Shown here in pieces: positions 9,890-22,284 of a stretch of DNA of 64,000 nucleotides; position 1 is the stretch's first letter, and each line of letters begins with the position of its first letter. The translations under genes and the position numbers were made by a program. The stretch is from Perognathus longimembris pacificus (taxonomy: Eukaryota; Chordata; Mammalia; Rodentia; Heteromyidae), in contig NC_063184.1 in the NCBI RefSeq assembly GCF_023159225.1, positions 16,667,528-16,731,527 of the forward strand, written 5' to 3'. The notes under the pieces were generated by a model that was not told the origin of the DNA, did no database searches, and was given only the letters and a program-made list of their open reading frames with translations.

Positions 9890-11760
9890 CTTAGATTTCA
9901 ATTAAGTGCTCTACTGTTATGTTCCCAATGGAAATCAATTTGGACCAATGATATCATAATGAAAATCCTCCTCTGCTCAGGAATTAACATTGGGCTCTAC
10001 TACAGTAGTGTCTATGACCTGGTGGAGAGGGGGAAAACAGACAACATCTTCTTTGCTTATTCACTGAGAAGTATTGGTAGTATTTGCTTACTCCTGATTT
10101 AATTTTTCATAGCAGAGTTCATTTCAAAAGCTCTCTAGGTAATGGCATTGCCTGCGCCAAACTAAATGTCATTTTCCTGTTGCAGAGAGTTCTGGGACCT
10201 CTTGAATCCTGTAACTGGGATAAATACTACATAATTATTTTATCTGCTGTGTTCTACTTTACTATGTCAACATTATGATTGGTTTATGAATTTGTAATCT
10301 TTTCTTAGGATTATTATCTTGTACTAGCTAGGGAATGGAGATCTATTACTAAATTTTTAACACTGCTTTTTCCCCTATATTGCATTAGTATTTATAGTTA
10401 GTTAGGATTCCAGAAATATTAGTAGATTTTAATATTCCATTCCTCATTGAACACATATTAACTTGCTCAGAATTTGTCCTTTTAGGGGTGAATAATCATA
10501 AGTCAACTACCAAATTACCAAATCATAAAGACCACAAGCACCTCCTGGATCATAGAGGAATTATAGAGTACAACTAACTAGTTAGTAGTCCATCATTGTT
10601 GCAGATGTACTTGAGAAAAGAAAACATATTTTCAGTTGGTAAAAATACAAATTCAAAGTATAGGCTAGTTTATAATGAAATCAAGAACTTCCACTTAAGT
10701 GTTTATCCTAGTTGTGTTCTCTAGAAGAATAGTAACTATACAGCATATATTATGTAGAAAATATATTACATAACTATATATATAGTTTGTATTCTTACAG
10801 AGATAGCTTCTTATATATTATATATGTAGTATATGTATACACATATATATGTGTAAGGAGAGAGAAGGAGAAACTAAATAATTATTATGATAGAAGCTAT
10901 ATGTAACTATATTATATTGTTGTATATAAGTATATATAACAAATTATATGACTCTTTAATATAAACATTTTTACACATTTCCCTCTAATTGCATTTTACA
11001 ACTGTACTATAAGTTCATGTTTGCAAGAAGGCAGACAAGTCAAAACTGCTCTCAATAAATATACAAAGGTAGGTAAATTTAGTTTGGGCTAATTTTCTAG
11101 GAGAAAAAAAGAAAGAAGTTCAACAAAAGAAAGGCCTATAAAAACAAATACTTTGACAGCTCTACTTGAGCAATCATGGCAAAGTAGTAAATATCTGTCT
11201 CTTTGGAAAGTGTATTTCACAGAGTTCTATTTATAGATATAAATTAACCATAGCAGAGAAGATTTGTAACAGTGCACACCTCTTTTTCCTAAAAGCAATA
11301 AAAAAAAATCAGCATTAAGGACTGGAAAGTATTGCACAGTCAGAATTTATCATGCCATTTTGTCTTCATTTTATTCCATCATGCCTTGCTGGATTGACAA
11401 GGACATTTTGTTAGAAGGAGAATCCAGTCAGTGAGAGAACAGGGAAGTGATGTTTTGAGAGGTCAAATTGGGAGTCTTTACGAAAAGGCCAGTGTCTTCA
11501 GATGGACTCCTGTCTCAAACATCTGCATCCCCAAACAGAGCTTGCACACAAAGCTTTTAAAGACAAAACTACATGCTTAGGGTGGAGACCAAGCCCTAAC
11601 AAAAGCAGACTTTTATGGACATATTTGGGTACTTGCTCAGGTACCATTAGAACTTTCCCATCTTGGGAAGATATGCCTCAATCTTCCATACAGGGGAAAT
11701 CTTGGAGGCTACTCAGAGGCAGATGATTTAAGCCATTTAGGGAGGTAATCAAAGCAGCCC
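9890..11760. other. Intergenic, no gene; TA-rich tract at 10740-10960
   Basis: Short open frames exist at 9887-10278 but show no domain or homology that I recognise. A TATA-rich low-complexity block spans about 10740-10960. The remainder is unassigned. Confidence 0.6.
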
Positions 11761-12095
11761 CATTTGTGAGGAAATGGAAAGTCTTGGGAAAAAATGCTAA
11801 GTGAAGTGAGCCAGACCCAAAGAATTATAAGCTCTATGGCTTCACTCATTGGAAATAATTTGTACTTTGTCTAGGATAGTTCTAGCAGAGGAGTGCAAGA
11901 GCTCAATAGCAATGTATATACGATCATCTAAGATGATGCTAAGTGAAATGAACTGCAAGATTTGGAAATTAGTAGTTTATTGTTGTTGAGAAAAATGAAG
12001 GAGGAGGTAAAAAGTTTGATAAGAAATGTACTCACTGCCTTATGTATAAAAGTGAACCCCTCTGTACCTTACTTTGACAATAAATAAATAAAAGC
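11760..12095 (+). mobile_element. L1 3' end (ORF2 tail plus 3' UTR)
   Basis: GCTAAGTGAAGTGAGCCAGACCC, then AAGCTCTATGGCTTCACTCATTGG, is a common end-of-ORF2/3' UTR pattern in rodent L1s. GATAAGAAATGTACTCACTGCC and CTTTGACAATAAATAAATAAAA then close the element. Confidence 0.75.
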
Positions 12096-12604
12096 AGAAT
12101 CACAGCATTTTCTATGCAAACCTTTCCTAAGGCTATGACATCGGCATTTCTCTGCAGCAGAGTTCTCCTAGCTCACCTTGAGCTAAGCATCTGTATTTAA
12201 TGAGTGCAATGAATGGCCTCTCTCACCTCTAGGCTTTTCAGCAATGAGTGGAGAGCTCCCTCCACCCAACAAGGCACCAGGATGAATGTAAGAAGTTACC
12301 TAGACTCAGCCTCCTCACTTCAGTTGGGTGAGATCCTGAGATTGTCGCATGCTGCATCCCCTGTTTTCCACAATGGCTGCCTTCTTGCTCATCTAGTTAC
12401 CTCATGTAATGAATCACAGGTGCGTGTGTGCCCCAGTGCACTGTGTCTCACACAAGGCACTTCTACCCTTAACCAAATCAACCAGTACTGAGAAGGTCCA
12501 TACAAGAGCTGGCAACTCTCTGCACCATCTCCTCCTCCCCCAACCCCCACAATGGATAAATGACACTTAGAAAAGGAAATAGAACAGCTCCACTGTTTAA
12601 GATC

Positions 12605-12674
12605 TCTTATTGGATACTGCCTTATTCCACACACTTCTATCTTATTGGATACTGCCTTATTCCATATACTTCCA
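12605..12674 (+). repeat. Two-copy 35-bp tandem duplication
   Basis: The unit starting TCTTATTGGATACTGCC is present at 12605-12639 and 12640-12674. The copies differ mainly at CACACACTTCTA versus CATATACTTCCA. Confidence 0.9.
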
Positions 12675-13108
12675 GTGTTCTTGGTAGATTTCCAAGGCCC
12701 AGGTCTCAGGGTACTTTCATTTGGAAATATAGAGAGATGCTTGTTCTACCTGTGTAAGAAAGCTTGAAGAAAACTCACAATGGAAACCATTATCTCTGAG
12801 AATGAGATAATGTTTGTGCTGCAAGTAATGTGTACATTTAGCTGGTCTTACCTCTATTCAACTAAATTAGGTATCAAAGCACTCTTATAAAACACAATGA
12901 TATACACAAGCACTGTTTTAAATATTGACCTATGCAATAAACTAAAGATGTGGGTATAACTTACATCATACACTGTAAATTCTTTCCAGACTATACTGAG
13001 GATACTAATAAAGAAGACAGAAGACTACAGGAATATTATAAGTATATTATCAAATTTACATCCTATATCTCATCTGTGAGGAAGTATTAAGAGAGACTAG
13101 GAGAAAAC

Positions 13109-13192
13109 CAGAGCTGAGGATGTAGCTTAGGGGTGGAGCATGTGATTAAAATGTAAAACGTCCTGGGTTCAATTCCCTGTACTACCAAAGAG
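13109..13192 (+). mobile_element. ID-like SINE monomer
   Basis: GAGGATGTAGCTTAGGGGTGGAGC and CCTGGGTTCAATTCCCTG are clear A and B boxes of a tRNA-derived ID element. Confidence 0.7.
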
Positions 13193-14487
13193 ACAAATCT
13201 AACCTAACACATAGTTCTTCCTTTCTCTCTGGCCTCTATTCTTCTTCTTACCTGAACCAATCAGTAGTTGAGCCTTTAGAGCATTCAATGGGCTACGTTC
13301 TGTTGGAGTCCATCTTGTGAACGGATTTTTCTACTCAACTGTGAGGAGGCATTTGTGCTTGATGATGATCATGTAGTCAGTCAGAGATCACTCTCTGGAC
13401 AGGAGTTTGCTCCAAGACAAATGCAGGTGTGCTTGAGAACTGAATCATATCAGCCTATTCTATTCTTAGCATCTCTGGCCTAAGAAACCAATTAAGAGTG
13501 GGAAGGAGTTTCAGTGCTGTCCCTCCTTCTGAGGATGGAGAAATAGAAGGAAATAGGCTTTTTCCTAATGATTCAGAAATATCCACTTGCCATGGGTAAA
13601 AGAAATGAGGGCAAACAGATGCGTATGTTCAGCACAGCAAAGTTGAAGGAGGAAGAAACTTGAACTTAAAAATAGGAATAAGAAATCCTAGCTATGGCTT
13701 GAAAGAAAAAAACAAACCCGAAATCTATCTAAATCCAAAACAAGTACAAACTAAACAGCATGATTTACAAGTTAAACCAGCACAAGAAATGAATGAAATG
13801 GTGGTGAAAAAACTTGACTTAATGTCTTGAAAAATTAAGTTGAAATAACATCTAAATGATAGGGCAAAAATGTAAACAGATATAACTAGCAAAATGAGAT
13901 TGGGGAATATTTTGATGACACCTTCCATACAGATAATGTAAGTTTAATAAGAATAAGAGATGCAGATGCAAAGGTAAAAGAAAGTGTGCTTGTGATGAAG
14001 AAAATTGTAGGTTTGAAAATTGAGATGATTGAAGAATGAATGTGTTAAAAAGCCGCATCATCATATTATTCCTAGTGAAAAATATTTTTAAATCTGAGAA
14101 GAGGCATACAATTTAACAAACAGAAATAAAATATCACCTACAAAAATTAACTAACACACAAATAAATGAAAATGGACACTGACACTACGTACCTCTAACA
14201 ACAACAGTTAAAAGCAATAACGTTGCATCCACAGGCTGTTGTGGACATGGAATCTGGATGTGGGAAATGATGGTGGAGGAAGATGAATTGAAAATTAAAC
14301 ACTGAGAAAGAAATTAGAAAAAATACATTAGTGATAAAACAAGATCAAAACATAAAGGATAGAAATGTAAAATAAAGTTCCTAAAATCAGGTATCTTAAA
14401 ACAGAAAGCTATAGGTACAGTGATATAACAATTGGATTACAGATAAATATTAGTGAAATATCTCAGCAAACAAGAAGTTAGAGAATG

Positions 14488-14593
14488 GGCTGGAAACATG
14501 ACATAGTGGCAAGAGTGCTCAACTCGTATACATGAAGCCCTGGGTTCATGTATACGAGGCGAGCACTCTTGTCACTAGGCCATATTCCCAGCC
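14488..14593. mobile_element. Fold-back pair of ID left monomers (49 + 8 + 49 bp palindrome)
   Basis: Left arm 14488-14536 is a forward ID left monomer (GGCTGGAAACATGACATAGT...). After an 8-base loop (GCCCTGGG, 14537-14544), right arm 14545-14593 is the reverse complement of the same monomer. Aligned without gaps the arms agree at 42 of 49 positions. There is no second half and no A-tail. Confidence 0.9.
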
Positions 14594-14964
14594 ACATCCT
14601 CCATTCCTTTATCACCATTTGCTGTATACATAGCTGTCTCAATGGCTTATTTCAAATTTCAACTTTTCCACTATCTTATGGGTGACATGTCTAATGATTC
14701 TCAATCTACTGGACCTAATTGAAATATTTTGATTCCTACGTTTCTTAAAAGCATTTTTCCAGTTCATAGATCTATAACTCCAAATAAGTTTTCACCTGGC
14801 CATTCTAGTTCCCCTGGCCAATTATTAGTTATATAGGAGCTTTTGAGTGAGAAAGAGAGAAATTAACTTCTCTTAGTTCACTACTTGATTTCTTTATGCC
14901 AATTTATTTTGTGTATGAAAATAATCCCTTTCAAGGAATCAATAAGAGTACAGAGGGCTAGCCA
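14594..14964. other. Intergenic, nothing recognised
   Basis: AT-rich DNA without an open frame or repeat that I can name. Confidence 0.5.
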
Positions 14965-15195
14965 GATGCTAGGCACTCACATCTGTAATCCTTACCACTC
15001 AGGAGGCTGAGATCTGAGGATTGCTGTTCGAAGCCAGCCCAAGAAGGAAACTCCATAAGATTCTTATCACCTATTAACCACCAGATATCTGGAGATAGAG
15101 CTGTGGTTCAAGAGGCAGAGTGCTAATGTTGAGCAAACCATCGCAGGAACAGCGCCCAGGCCCTGAGTTCGAACCTCAAGTCAGGCACAAAATAA
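14965..15195 (+). mobile_element. B1-like plus tRNA-like dimeric SINE
   Basis: CTAGGCACTCACATCTGTAATCC and GGAGGCTGAGATCTGAGGATTG form the 7SL-like left half. AGCTGTGGTTCAAGAGGCAGAGTGC and CTGAGTTCGAACCTC are the A and B boxes of the right half. Confidence 0.8.
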
Positions 15196-15889
15196 AGAAT
15201 ACAAAAGGCCCTTTGCATCCATGAACGCAACTAACCATGTTTCAAAACAAAATTATTTAGAAAAACAATTGTATCTGTATTGAACATGTACAGACTTTTC
15301 ATTCTTATTCCATGAACAATATAGGACAATAACTATTTATATAACATTTATGTTATTAGGTATTATGAGTGATATAGCAATGATTTACAATATGAATGAG
15401 AATATGTCGTAGGTTATATGTGAAGAGCATACCCTTTTACATAAGAAACATGAAGATCTGTGTATTTTTGGCACAGGGCCATAATGCCAATTCCTGCATG
15501 GACCAAGGGACAGATTCATTGGCATTTTAGTTCCGGTTCTCTTCTTCATTTGCATTACGACAATCACCAGCATGCCCACATTAATTTCCCCCTGCTAAAT
15601 AATTAGGAAGTTGTTCAAACATAGCCCCTCACATAGAAATTCCTTTTTCTCTAGTTACATAAGTTGCTTTTCCTAAGTATGTTACTAGTTCATTGACTAG
15701 TACCCAGAAAATGGTGAAAATCTATGTTGTACCATTATTATAATCTTGTGTCTTTGCTGCTATGAGGAACACATCTATTCTGCCTATGAGTGAACTTATC
15801 ATTTTCTTCAATTAATTTCAGCAGCAACCAGATATAAGGCAGATGCTTTCTAGGTTGACTACCAATCTCTCTCTCGCTCGCTCGCTCGC
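15196..15889. other. Intergenic, nothing recognised
   Basis: A short CTCG/CTCT run lies at 15867-15892. No gene or named repeat is seen in the rest. Confidence 0.5.
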
Positions 15890-15892
15890 TCT

Positions 15893-16066
15893 CTGTACTG
15901 GAGATTACACTCAGTGCTTGAGCTCTTGTTTGGCTTTTCTTGCTCAAGCCAAGTGCTTATATTCTTTAGGCCACAGTTCTGCTTGTGGTTGAGTTTGAAC
16001 GAGGGTCTTCAAATCTCAGCCTCTTGAGTAGCTAGAATTAGAGGTGTGAGCAGTACCAGCTCTCCC
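15893..16066 (-). mobile_element. B1-like dimeric SINE, reversed and diverged
   Basis: Ends AAATCTCAGCCTCTTGAGTAGCTAGAATTAGAGGTGTGAGC, the reverse of the 7SL-like left half. TTGCTCAAGCCAAGTGC marks the degraded right half. Confidence 0.7.
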
Positions 16067-16564
16067 AACACTATTAACACATCTGTAAACCACTATACAG
16101 TTTTAGAATTCTTAGATGACTGATTCTTGGAGGAGATACACAACAACATAGTATGTATGCATGTGATTGCTATCTTCGGTGATTTCCTTGGTTGCACGCT
16201 CTTGAATGTTCTGTTTTCACTAAATAAGCCACGTGACCCTCCCACGCAGATATGTAACAATAATGTGATATAACCCAAGCCATAATGCTGGTTTCGAGTT
16301 ATTCCAGTAACAGAATACTCTTCAACACTAGGCTTTCAAGCGGTATAGCTTTGAAATTGCGGCATGCTTTCCCAGTCAGAATCCCAGCCCTTACATCCAG
16401 AGGACAATAGCAGGCCTTTTCCAGATACCAGGAAAGGTTGGGTGCACCAGGCAATACTTCCAAGAGCATTAAGCAGGCCTGTGTAAGATCTTGATGAGTT
16501 TCATGGCATTCGGGCTTTCTGAAGCTCAAAAGCACCCAGCTCTCCCTCAACACTCTATTAAAAG

Positions 16565-16768
16565 ACAACCATGTTGATTCATGCCTATAATCATGCTTAC
16601 AATCCTGCTACTTTCAGAGCAGAGGTCAGAGGTTGGCAAGTCTGAGGCCAGCCAGAGCAAAGTTAGTGAGAACCTGTTTCAAAACAGACAGAAAGGCGCT
16701 GAGAGAACAAATCAAGTAGTAGAGCTTTTGCCTAATAATCGTGAAGCTCTGGCTCAAGTTCTGTAAAA
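16565..16768 (+). mobile_element. B1-like dimeric SINE, diverged
   Basis: TTGATTCATGCCTATAATC...CTGAGGCCAGCCAGAGCAAAG is the left half. AATCAAGTAGTAGAGCTTTTGCC and GGCTCAAGTTCTG are remnants of the right half. Confidence 0.6.
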
Positions 16769-16984
16769 TCAATGTTTTTTCCAGGACACTTCATGAATAG
16801 GGAAGAATTGGATATTTAGATGATGTGGCATGTGTTTTGTTCAAAAACTGGAAACTGCAAAATCAATCTTTCTGCTTCTTGTTTTAAATCTGTATCTTGA
16901 AAAAAACAACAATTTGGTTTTGGTTGTCTGAAAGATATCTCAGCAAAGCCTAGGAATTTCTTATTTATTAAAATCTGTAAACTT

Positions 16985-17056
16985 CCAATGCCTAACGTAT
17001 GAAACTGTAACCTCTCTGTACATCAGTTTGATAATAAAAATTTGAAAAAAAATAAA
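16985..17056 (+). mobile_element. L1 3' tail fragment
   Basis: CCTAACGTATGAAACTGTAACC, then CTCTGTACATCAGTTTGATAATAAAAATTTG and an A-rich run, is the terminal L1 motif on its own. Confidence 0.65.
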
Positions 17057-17525
17057 ATAAAATTCGTAAACTTCAGTTGGTTGATCAACTTGCTCTGTAG
17101 CTTCTATAATTATTAATCATCTGCAATTCAGTCCTAACTTGGTCTCAAATTGATTTGTCAAAATTATGGCTATGAGAATAAAAGAAAACTAGCTTTGTTT
17201 ATTTTCAATTGAATCTAGTATAAGTACCTTCGGATATTGGCAATACGTAGAAAAATTAAAAGATTAAGAATGATAAATGCACACTACAGGATATTGCTTA
17301 TGAATAAAAATTGAGTTCACTTCAGCACTGGCTGAGTCAGTGATCACATACAAGTCTCCAGTATTTATTGCTCAGCTTGAATTGTTAATATTAAATTTGG
17401 GCACAGCTAACGGTATGTGAAGCATCACTCTATTCTGTTTTCTATAAATTTTGTTTACTTAATCCCCAGAATCCATCATCTTTTCTTACCAATCAGGTAG
17501 TTGGAGTATAATAATATCTTCATCA

Positions 17526-17768
17526 GCCGGGCACTGGGGCTCATGCATATAATCCTAGTTAATCAGAAGGCAGAGAGGTATAAGGATCAGGTTTTGAAGC
17601 CAGCCAGGACAGACAAGTCCCCGAGAGACTCTTATCTCCAATTATCCATTCAAAAACCAGGAATAGTGCTGTGACTCAACTGGTCCACCACTTGAGTACA
17701 AAGAGGCTCAGGGACAGCATCAAGACCCTGAGTTCAAGCCCCACAACCAACTAATAACATTAATAATA
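17526..17768 (+). mobile_element. B1-like dimeric SINE with an 18-bp target-site duplication
   Basis: GCCGGGCACTGGGGCTCATGC...AATCCTAG is the left half; CTGTGACTCAACTGG and CTGAGTTCAAGCCCCA are the right half. ATAATAATATCTTCATCA occurs at 17508-17525 and again at 17769-17786 with no mismatch, so the insertion is well defined and fairly young. Confidence 0.9.
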
Positions 17769-17789
17769 ATAATAATATCTTCATCAAAT

Positions 17790-20105
17790 TGATCCTAAAT
17801 TTAAATAAAATATATGTATAGCTTCTAGTTTTCCTGGATCATTTTGAATTAACCACTCTTTGGGCATAGACAATTGGAAAGACTCCAGTCTAATTAAGAG
17901 AAGATCTGAACAATGGCTTACTCAAAGCTTTTCCCATTTGGTTATCACATTTAGTCCAACAATATACTCTAGTAACAGTGAAAAAATGGACCTACATCAT
18001 TTGCAGTCACAAATTCCTTCTATGTTCCATACTGCCAGTCAGGACTTACACAGTCTAATCAATTCACCAATTATTAAGCCTTGGATTCAATTACACAACC
18101 TTCCAACCTGTCAACAGTTAGAGAGATGGCGGTTTGTTGGGTCCTGGTGCTGCACAATAAAAAGTATCCTCACTGTCTTGAGTCCACTTCATCTATACAA
18201 ATGCAAATGACTTCATTTCGGCTCTCATTGTCTCGAGAGAAACTGGATCCATATTCCCTCCAAAAATAGACTCCCGGCAAACTTTAATTTTTCTCTCCTT
18301 TGATATTTTTCCCCTCCAGCCATTCAAGGCAATAATTTCTGTACATGCAATCATCACTTACTTCTAAACCCAGGAGGATAAGGAAAATCTATTGTCTACT
18401 AATAAACTATATCTCCTTACATTTTCTGATTTCAGAAGCACAATCTTATTTACAGCACAGCCCCTGTTTTTTTTATTCCTGGATGGTAAACTGTAGCAAC
18501 TTAAAAAAAAGTGCAGCAGTGAACATAGAAAATACTGGAAGCAGAATTTTCCCTTGTTAAAAATGATTTAGTGAACCTTTTGCTTCCAGAAATGTTGTAT
18601 CTGGTTTCTTTCAATAAATATCTATCAATAAGTCTTTATTAGCATTTCCAGAAAGAAAAATTAAAAATCACTGGACAATGGATTAATATCTGCTGGATAG
18701 ATTAGTAGCACAGTTGGATTAAAAGTCCACCATGAAGAGTTTAAATTTTTTTTTGTATTATTTAACCTCACTTCCAGACCACCACTAAATTTCAACAAAA
18801 TGGCACAAACAAGAAAGTTAACGTGGCTTTTTTTTCACCCCCTGGATTCTTGTAGTTCTGCAAGTCGAATTCAAGAGGGGAAATCAGACACACTGTGTGT
18901 GGGACTACAGAGTGTAACAGGACGGAGACAAGAGAAACATCCAGCAGAGGGGGTGCTTGTAATAGTTCTCCTCCACCAATCAGAACAGTGCATACACACA
19001 CGTGTATACCCATTTCTGTATAAACTACATATTTGCTCTGCTCCATTAGTATATTAGGTTAAAAAAAATTGAACTATGCACCACATAGACATTTATAAGA
19101 TAAAGAATAAAAGCAATGGTCTAATATACTCTCTATACTATAATGCATACTCTCCAGCTCTGTATGAAAACCATACAGTTCCTTAGAGATGAATGAAGTG
19201 AGGAAAAGGCTATAATTAAACTTATTTATATTCATTTAGAGGAAATAATTCTTTCTTTTAATATTTGACAAAGGCAGTTATTCCTAGACTTTTAAAATGT
19301 TTTATCTTTCCAGCATTTTCAAATTTTCAAGTTACATTATTTTACATACAAAATACTTTCTGAGATCCTGAAAAAGTTTAAATATGAAAATTCAACTTCC
19401 CTGAGAATTTTGTTTCAGCATAGAAAATGGCAAGCCATTTGTTGAGGGTATGTCAAGATTAATATAATTATCCCATATCTCAGCATTAAAGTTAAATCAA
19501 TTTTTGCCACTGGAAACAGATTTTTCTTTCCTTTTGCTTTATCTCTTGCCTTTTTTCTGTTTTTGAATCTAACCGTTCTTCTGTGTTCTTCACTCATTAG
19601 GAATCCTCTGAAATCGATGTATATTCCCACGTGATAACCACTCCTCTTAGCCTTCATACAATATTTGTCTGCAGGAGCCTGATTTGCTGTCTTTATTGCT
19701 GCCAGGAATTGAAACTGTCTAACAGTTCCACTAAGACATTGTCTTTCCTCTTTCATTGACACCTAGGATTTTTTTTCTTTGTCTTAAAGAAAAGACTAGT
19801 GTAGTGGTATCTTTTGAGCATCATCTTTAGACAGTGTTAAAATGCTTTACTTTCTTTTTAATAAAAGAGTGCTTTGAAGGGTTTTTTTGGGGGGTGGCTT
19901 TATTTTCTTTTGAAATAAGTGAGTTAAATAATTTGTGGGGTGAGAACAAGATATTAAATTTCACTCAGTTGCAATTCCAACTTTTAAATGGTTTTATGTG
20001 TTTATTTATTTTCTGGAAATGTATATATAATACAATGACTAAGATCCCAGACTGAATCCAAATGATCAGTACAGTTTTCCAGATATTATGTATTACTTCT
20101 GATAA
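17790..20105. other. Intergenic, no recognisable gene
   Basis: Several open frames of 60-116 codons (17860-18210, 18800-19057 and, on the minus strand, 19415-19762) show no domain, no family resemblance that I know and no splice-site framework. AT content is high and no clear repeat is visible. Confidence 0.55.
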
Positions 20106-20109
20106 ATTA

Positions 20110-20620
20110 GTCTCCTTTGGAATAATAATGAGAAGGGAAGAAAGGTAACAATAAGGATGGAATGGATTGATACAAAAATACAACACATCTAGGTATGAAG
20201 TTGGCATGAACTATCTCACTGAAAGCTGTTGAACAATCAAGGGAATGGGAAAAGAGAGGAATAGAGAAGGTTAATCTGATTAATATAAAATATATGCATG
20301 AGCAAAGTGTCATGGCAAAATACCATGATATAATTAAAATTCAATAAAAATATGAATGACAATAGGGTACAACAAGTTCTGTTGGGAGGCAGATATTAGT
20401 AGGAGGGAAGGGCTGACAAAAAGAATAAATATGGTCATAGTACTTGATATGCATGAAGGAAATAGAACAATAAAAGCTGCTGTCATTGTTTTAAGAAGGA
20501 GGAGGATAAAGTAGAGTGGTAAAAGGGGTGAAGATAATCGGGGTACGGTTGATGCATGAATAGAAATGCCACAATGAAACCACCTTTTACAACTAAAGTA
20601 TGCCGATAAAAATCTGAATG
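20110..20620 (+). mobile_element. Old L1 3' region
   Basis: AATATGGTCATAGTACTTGATATGCATGAAGG, CATTGTTTTAAGAAGGAGG and GAAATGCCACAATGAAACC are typical of the 3' region of older rodent L1s. Its left limit is unclear. Confidence 0.55.
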
Positions 20621-20624
20621 AGTT

Positions 20625-21415
20625 TAGGAACACGTTACAGTGCTTGGACATTTCCTGGGTGTCAAAAGAGTGCCATGAATTTATCATTTCTGTCAAAATA
20701 ATGTTCTATAGTTAGGGACAACCTGAATTAACATAGGCAAGGTAGGTTTAGCATCATTATTTTGTATATTCCTCATTTTAAAAAGTTAAATATTATCATA
20801 GTTTGACAGTGAAACTGAAGCAAAAGTATGGTAAATCTATTTAAATATACAGAATCCCCAGTCAAACCTCTGTTTCTAAAACATATACTCTACTCTGTGC
20901 CTTGGAAATAGTAAGAAATAAGTAATAAGAGATGGGATGTTGCTGAGGGAGGGAGCTGAAATTCTGCAATCATCATATATAGGATACTAATTTGATAATA
21001 AGTATGCAGACTCTGGATTTTATTAACTATGCTTTGCTATTCTTCAGAGATTCTATAGTAAGGGCATTAATATGTCATCAGGTTCAGAAATCATTTTGCT
21101 TTGGTCTTCTTCCTCAATACTCAGCATTCCATAGAGAAGATCATGTAAAAAGATTACATTTTAAAGGTAAATAAATGATAGATACGTAGAAATACAGAGA
21201 TATGTAGGAATAAACCACATGATACTAAACTCTACTATGACTAGTTATTAATAAAAGTAAGGCTCATTAAATCTATTTTTCTCTCTGTGACTATGCAACT
21301 ATGCAACTTTGCTCATGCAATTGATGCAATAGTCTATATTTTCAGTTTTATATTTTTCAGTTCTGCTTAATATTACATTCTATGTCATTAACCATCTTTG
21401 AAACATTTTCTTCAT
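20625..21415. other. Intergenic, nothing recognised
   Basis: AT-rich sequence without a supported gene or repeat. Confidence 0.5.
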
Positions 21416-21419
21416 TTGT

Positions 21420-21730
21420 CATTTATTTATTGACTGATTGGGGTTTGAGTATTTAACTTTTGAGACATATATGGGCATATGTATATACATATATGTTTAT
21501 ATGTGTGTATATATGTATAGATATTAAGTCTTTGTCGAGTGAACGCTTGGCAAACATTACCTCCTGTTGTATAAGCTGTTCCTTTATTCTGGTGATTGCT
21601 TCCTTTGATGTGCAAAAGGTTATAATATGGTGAAAATCCATTTGCCAATACTTGGTCACATTTTCTGAACTATTGGATGAGTCCTAGTCAGGACATCATT
21701 TCCTCTGCCTGTGTGTATGGATCAAATTAA
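21420..21730 (-). mobile_element. Old L1 ORF2 fragment, reversed
   Basis: AAGTCTTTGTCGAGTGAACGC, CCTTTATTCTGGTGATTGCTTCCTTTGATGTGC and TGAACTATTGGATGAG resemble the reversed end of L1 ORF2. A TATG/TACATA run (21465-21520) sits inside. Confidence 0.5.
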
Positions 21731-21732
21731 CA

Positions 21733-22255
21733 AAACATCAGACTTGGAAAATGAAGTATAGCATGTTACTCTCCTATATAGAATGTAAAATATAAGATAT
21801 ATGTGTATGATAAATGCATATACATATGACAGATGCAAAAAAAGGACTCTGGGAGGAAACCAGTAGGATGATGGGGGGTTGAATATGATGAAAGTACAAT
21901 ATATGCAGATACAAAAATAGTATGATGAGGGGCTGGGAATATGGCCTAGTGGTAAAGTGCTCGCTTCACATACATGAAGCCCTGGGTTCGCTTCCTCATA
22001 CACAGAGAAAAAGCTGTAAGTGGCCCCGTGCCTCAAGTGGTAGAGTGCTAGCCTTGAGCAAAATGAAGCCAGGGACAGTGCTCAAGCCCTGAGTTCAAGC
22101 CCCAGGACTGGCAAAAAATAAAATAAAATAGTATGATGAACCAATGAACAGTTTTTTAAAAGAGCAAATAGAAGGTGGAATGAGGAAGAGTAATAGGGAG
22201 GTAGATATACATGTATACATGTTATGTACACATATGAAAATATCACAGTGAGATT
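21733..22255 (+). mobile_element. Old L1 3' region, split by a SINE
   Basis: GCATGTTACTCTCCTATATAGAATG and, beyond the SINE at 21929-22124, GGAATGAGGAAGAGTAATAGGG and GAAAATATCACAGTGAG belong to one older L1 3' region. Confidence 0.6.
21929..22124 (+). mobile_element. IDL-Geo-like dimeric SINE, 15-bp target-site duplication
   Basis: Full dimer from GGGCTGGGAATATGGCC to CCCCAGGACTGGC plus A-rich tail. AAAATAGTATGATGA at 21914-21928 is repeated exactly at 22125-22139. Confidence 0.93.
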
Positions 22256-22284
22256 CTTTTTTATTTGAGTTGCTAACATTTTAA

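Larger units (their letters stand above)
12096..14487. other. Intergenic, nothing gene-like
   Basis: It holds an ID-like SINE (13109-13192) and a two-copy tandem repeat (12605-12674), listed separately. Short open frames at 12213-12757 and 13725-14064 show no recognisable domain. The rest is unassigned AT-rich DNA. Confidence 0.6.

Noticed and set aside
13109..13192. Functional tRNA gene
   Set aside because: A and B boxes are present, but the sequence matches an ID SINE monomer. There is no full cloverleaf and no T-run terminator, and many similar copies occur in the window.
15867..15892. Short CTCG repeats as a possible CRISPR-like or promoter array
   Set aside because: It is a 4-bp simple repeat with no spacers and sits beside a SINE in a vertebrate genome.
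19415..19762. 115-codon minus-strand frame
   Set aside because: It begins with Met and is basic in its middle, but I see no family resemblance, no A-tail of a retrocopy and no splice framework. It is not safe to call a gene.
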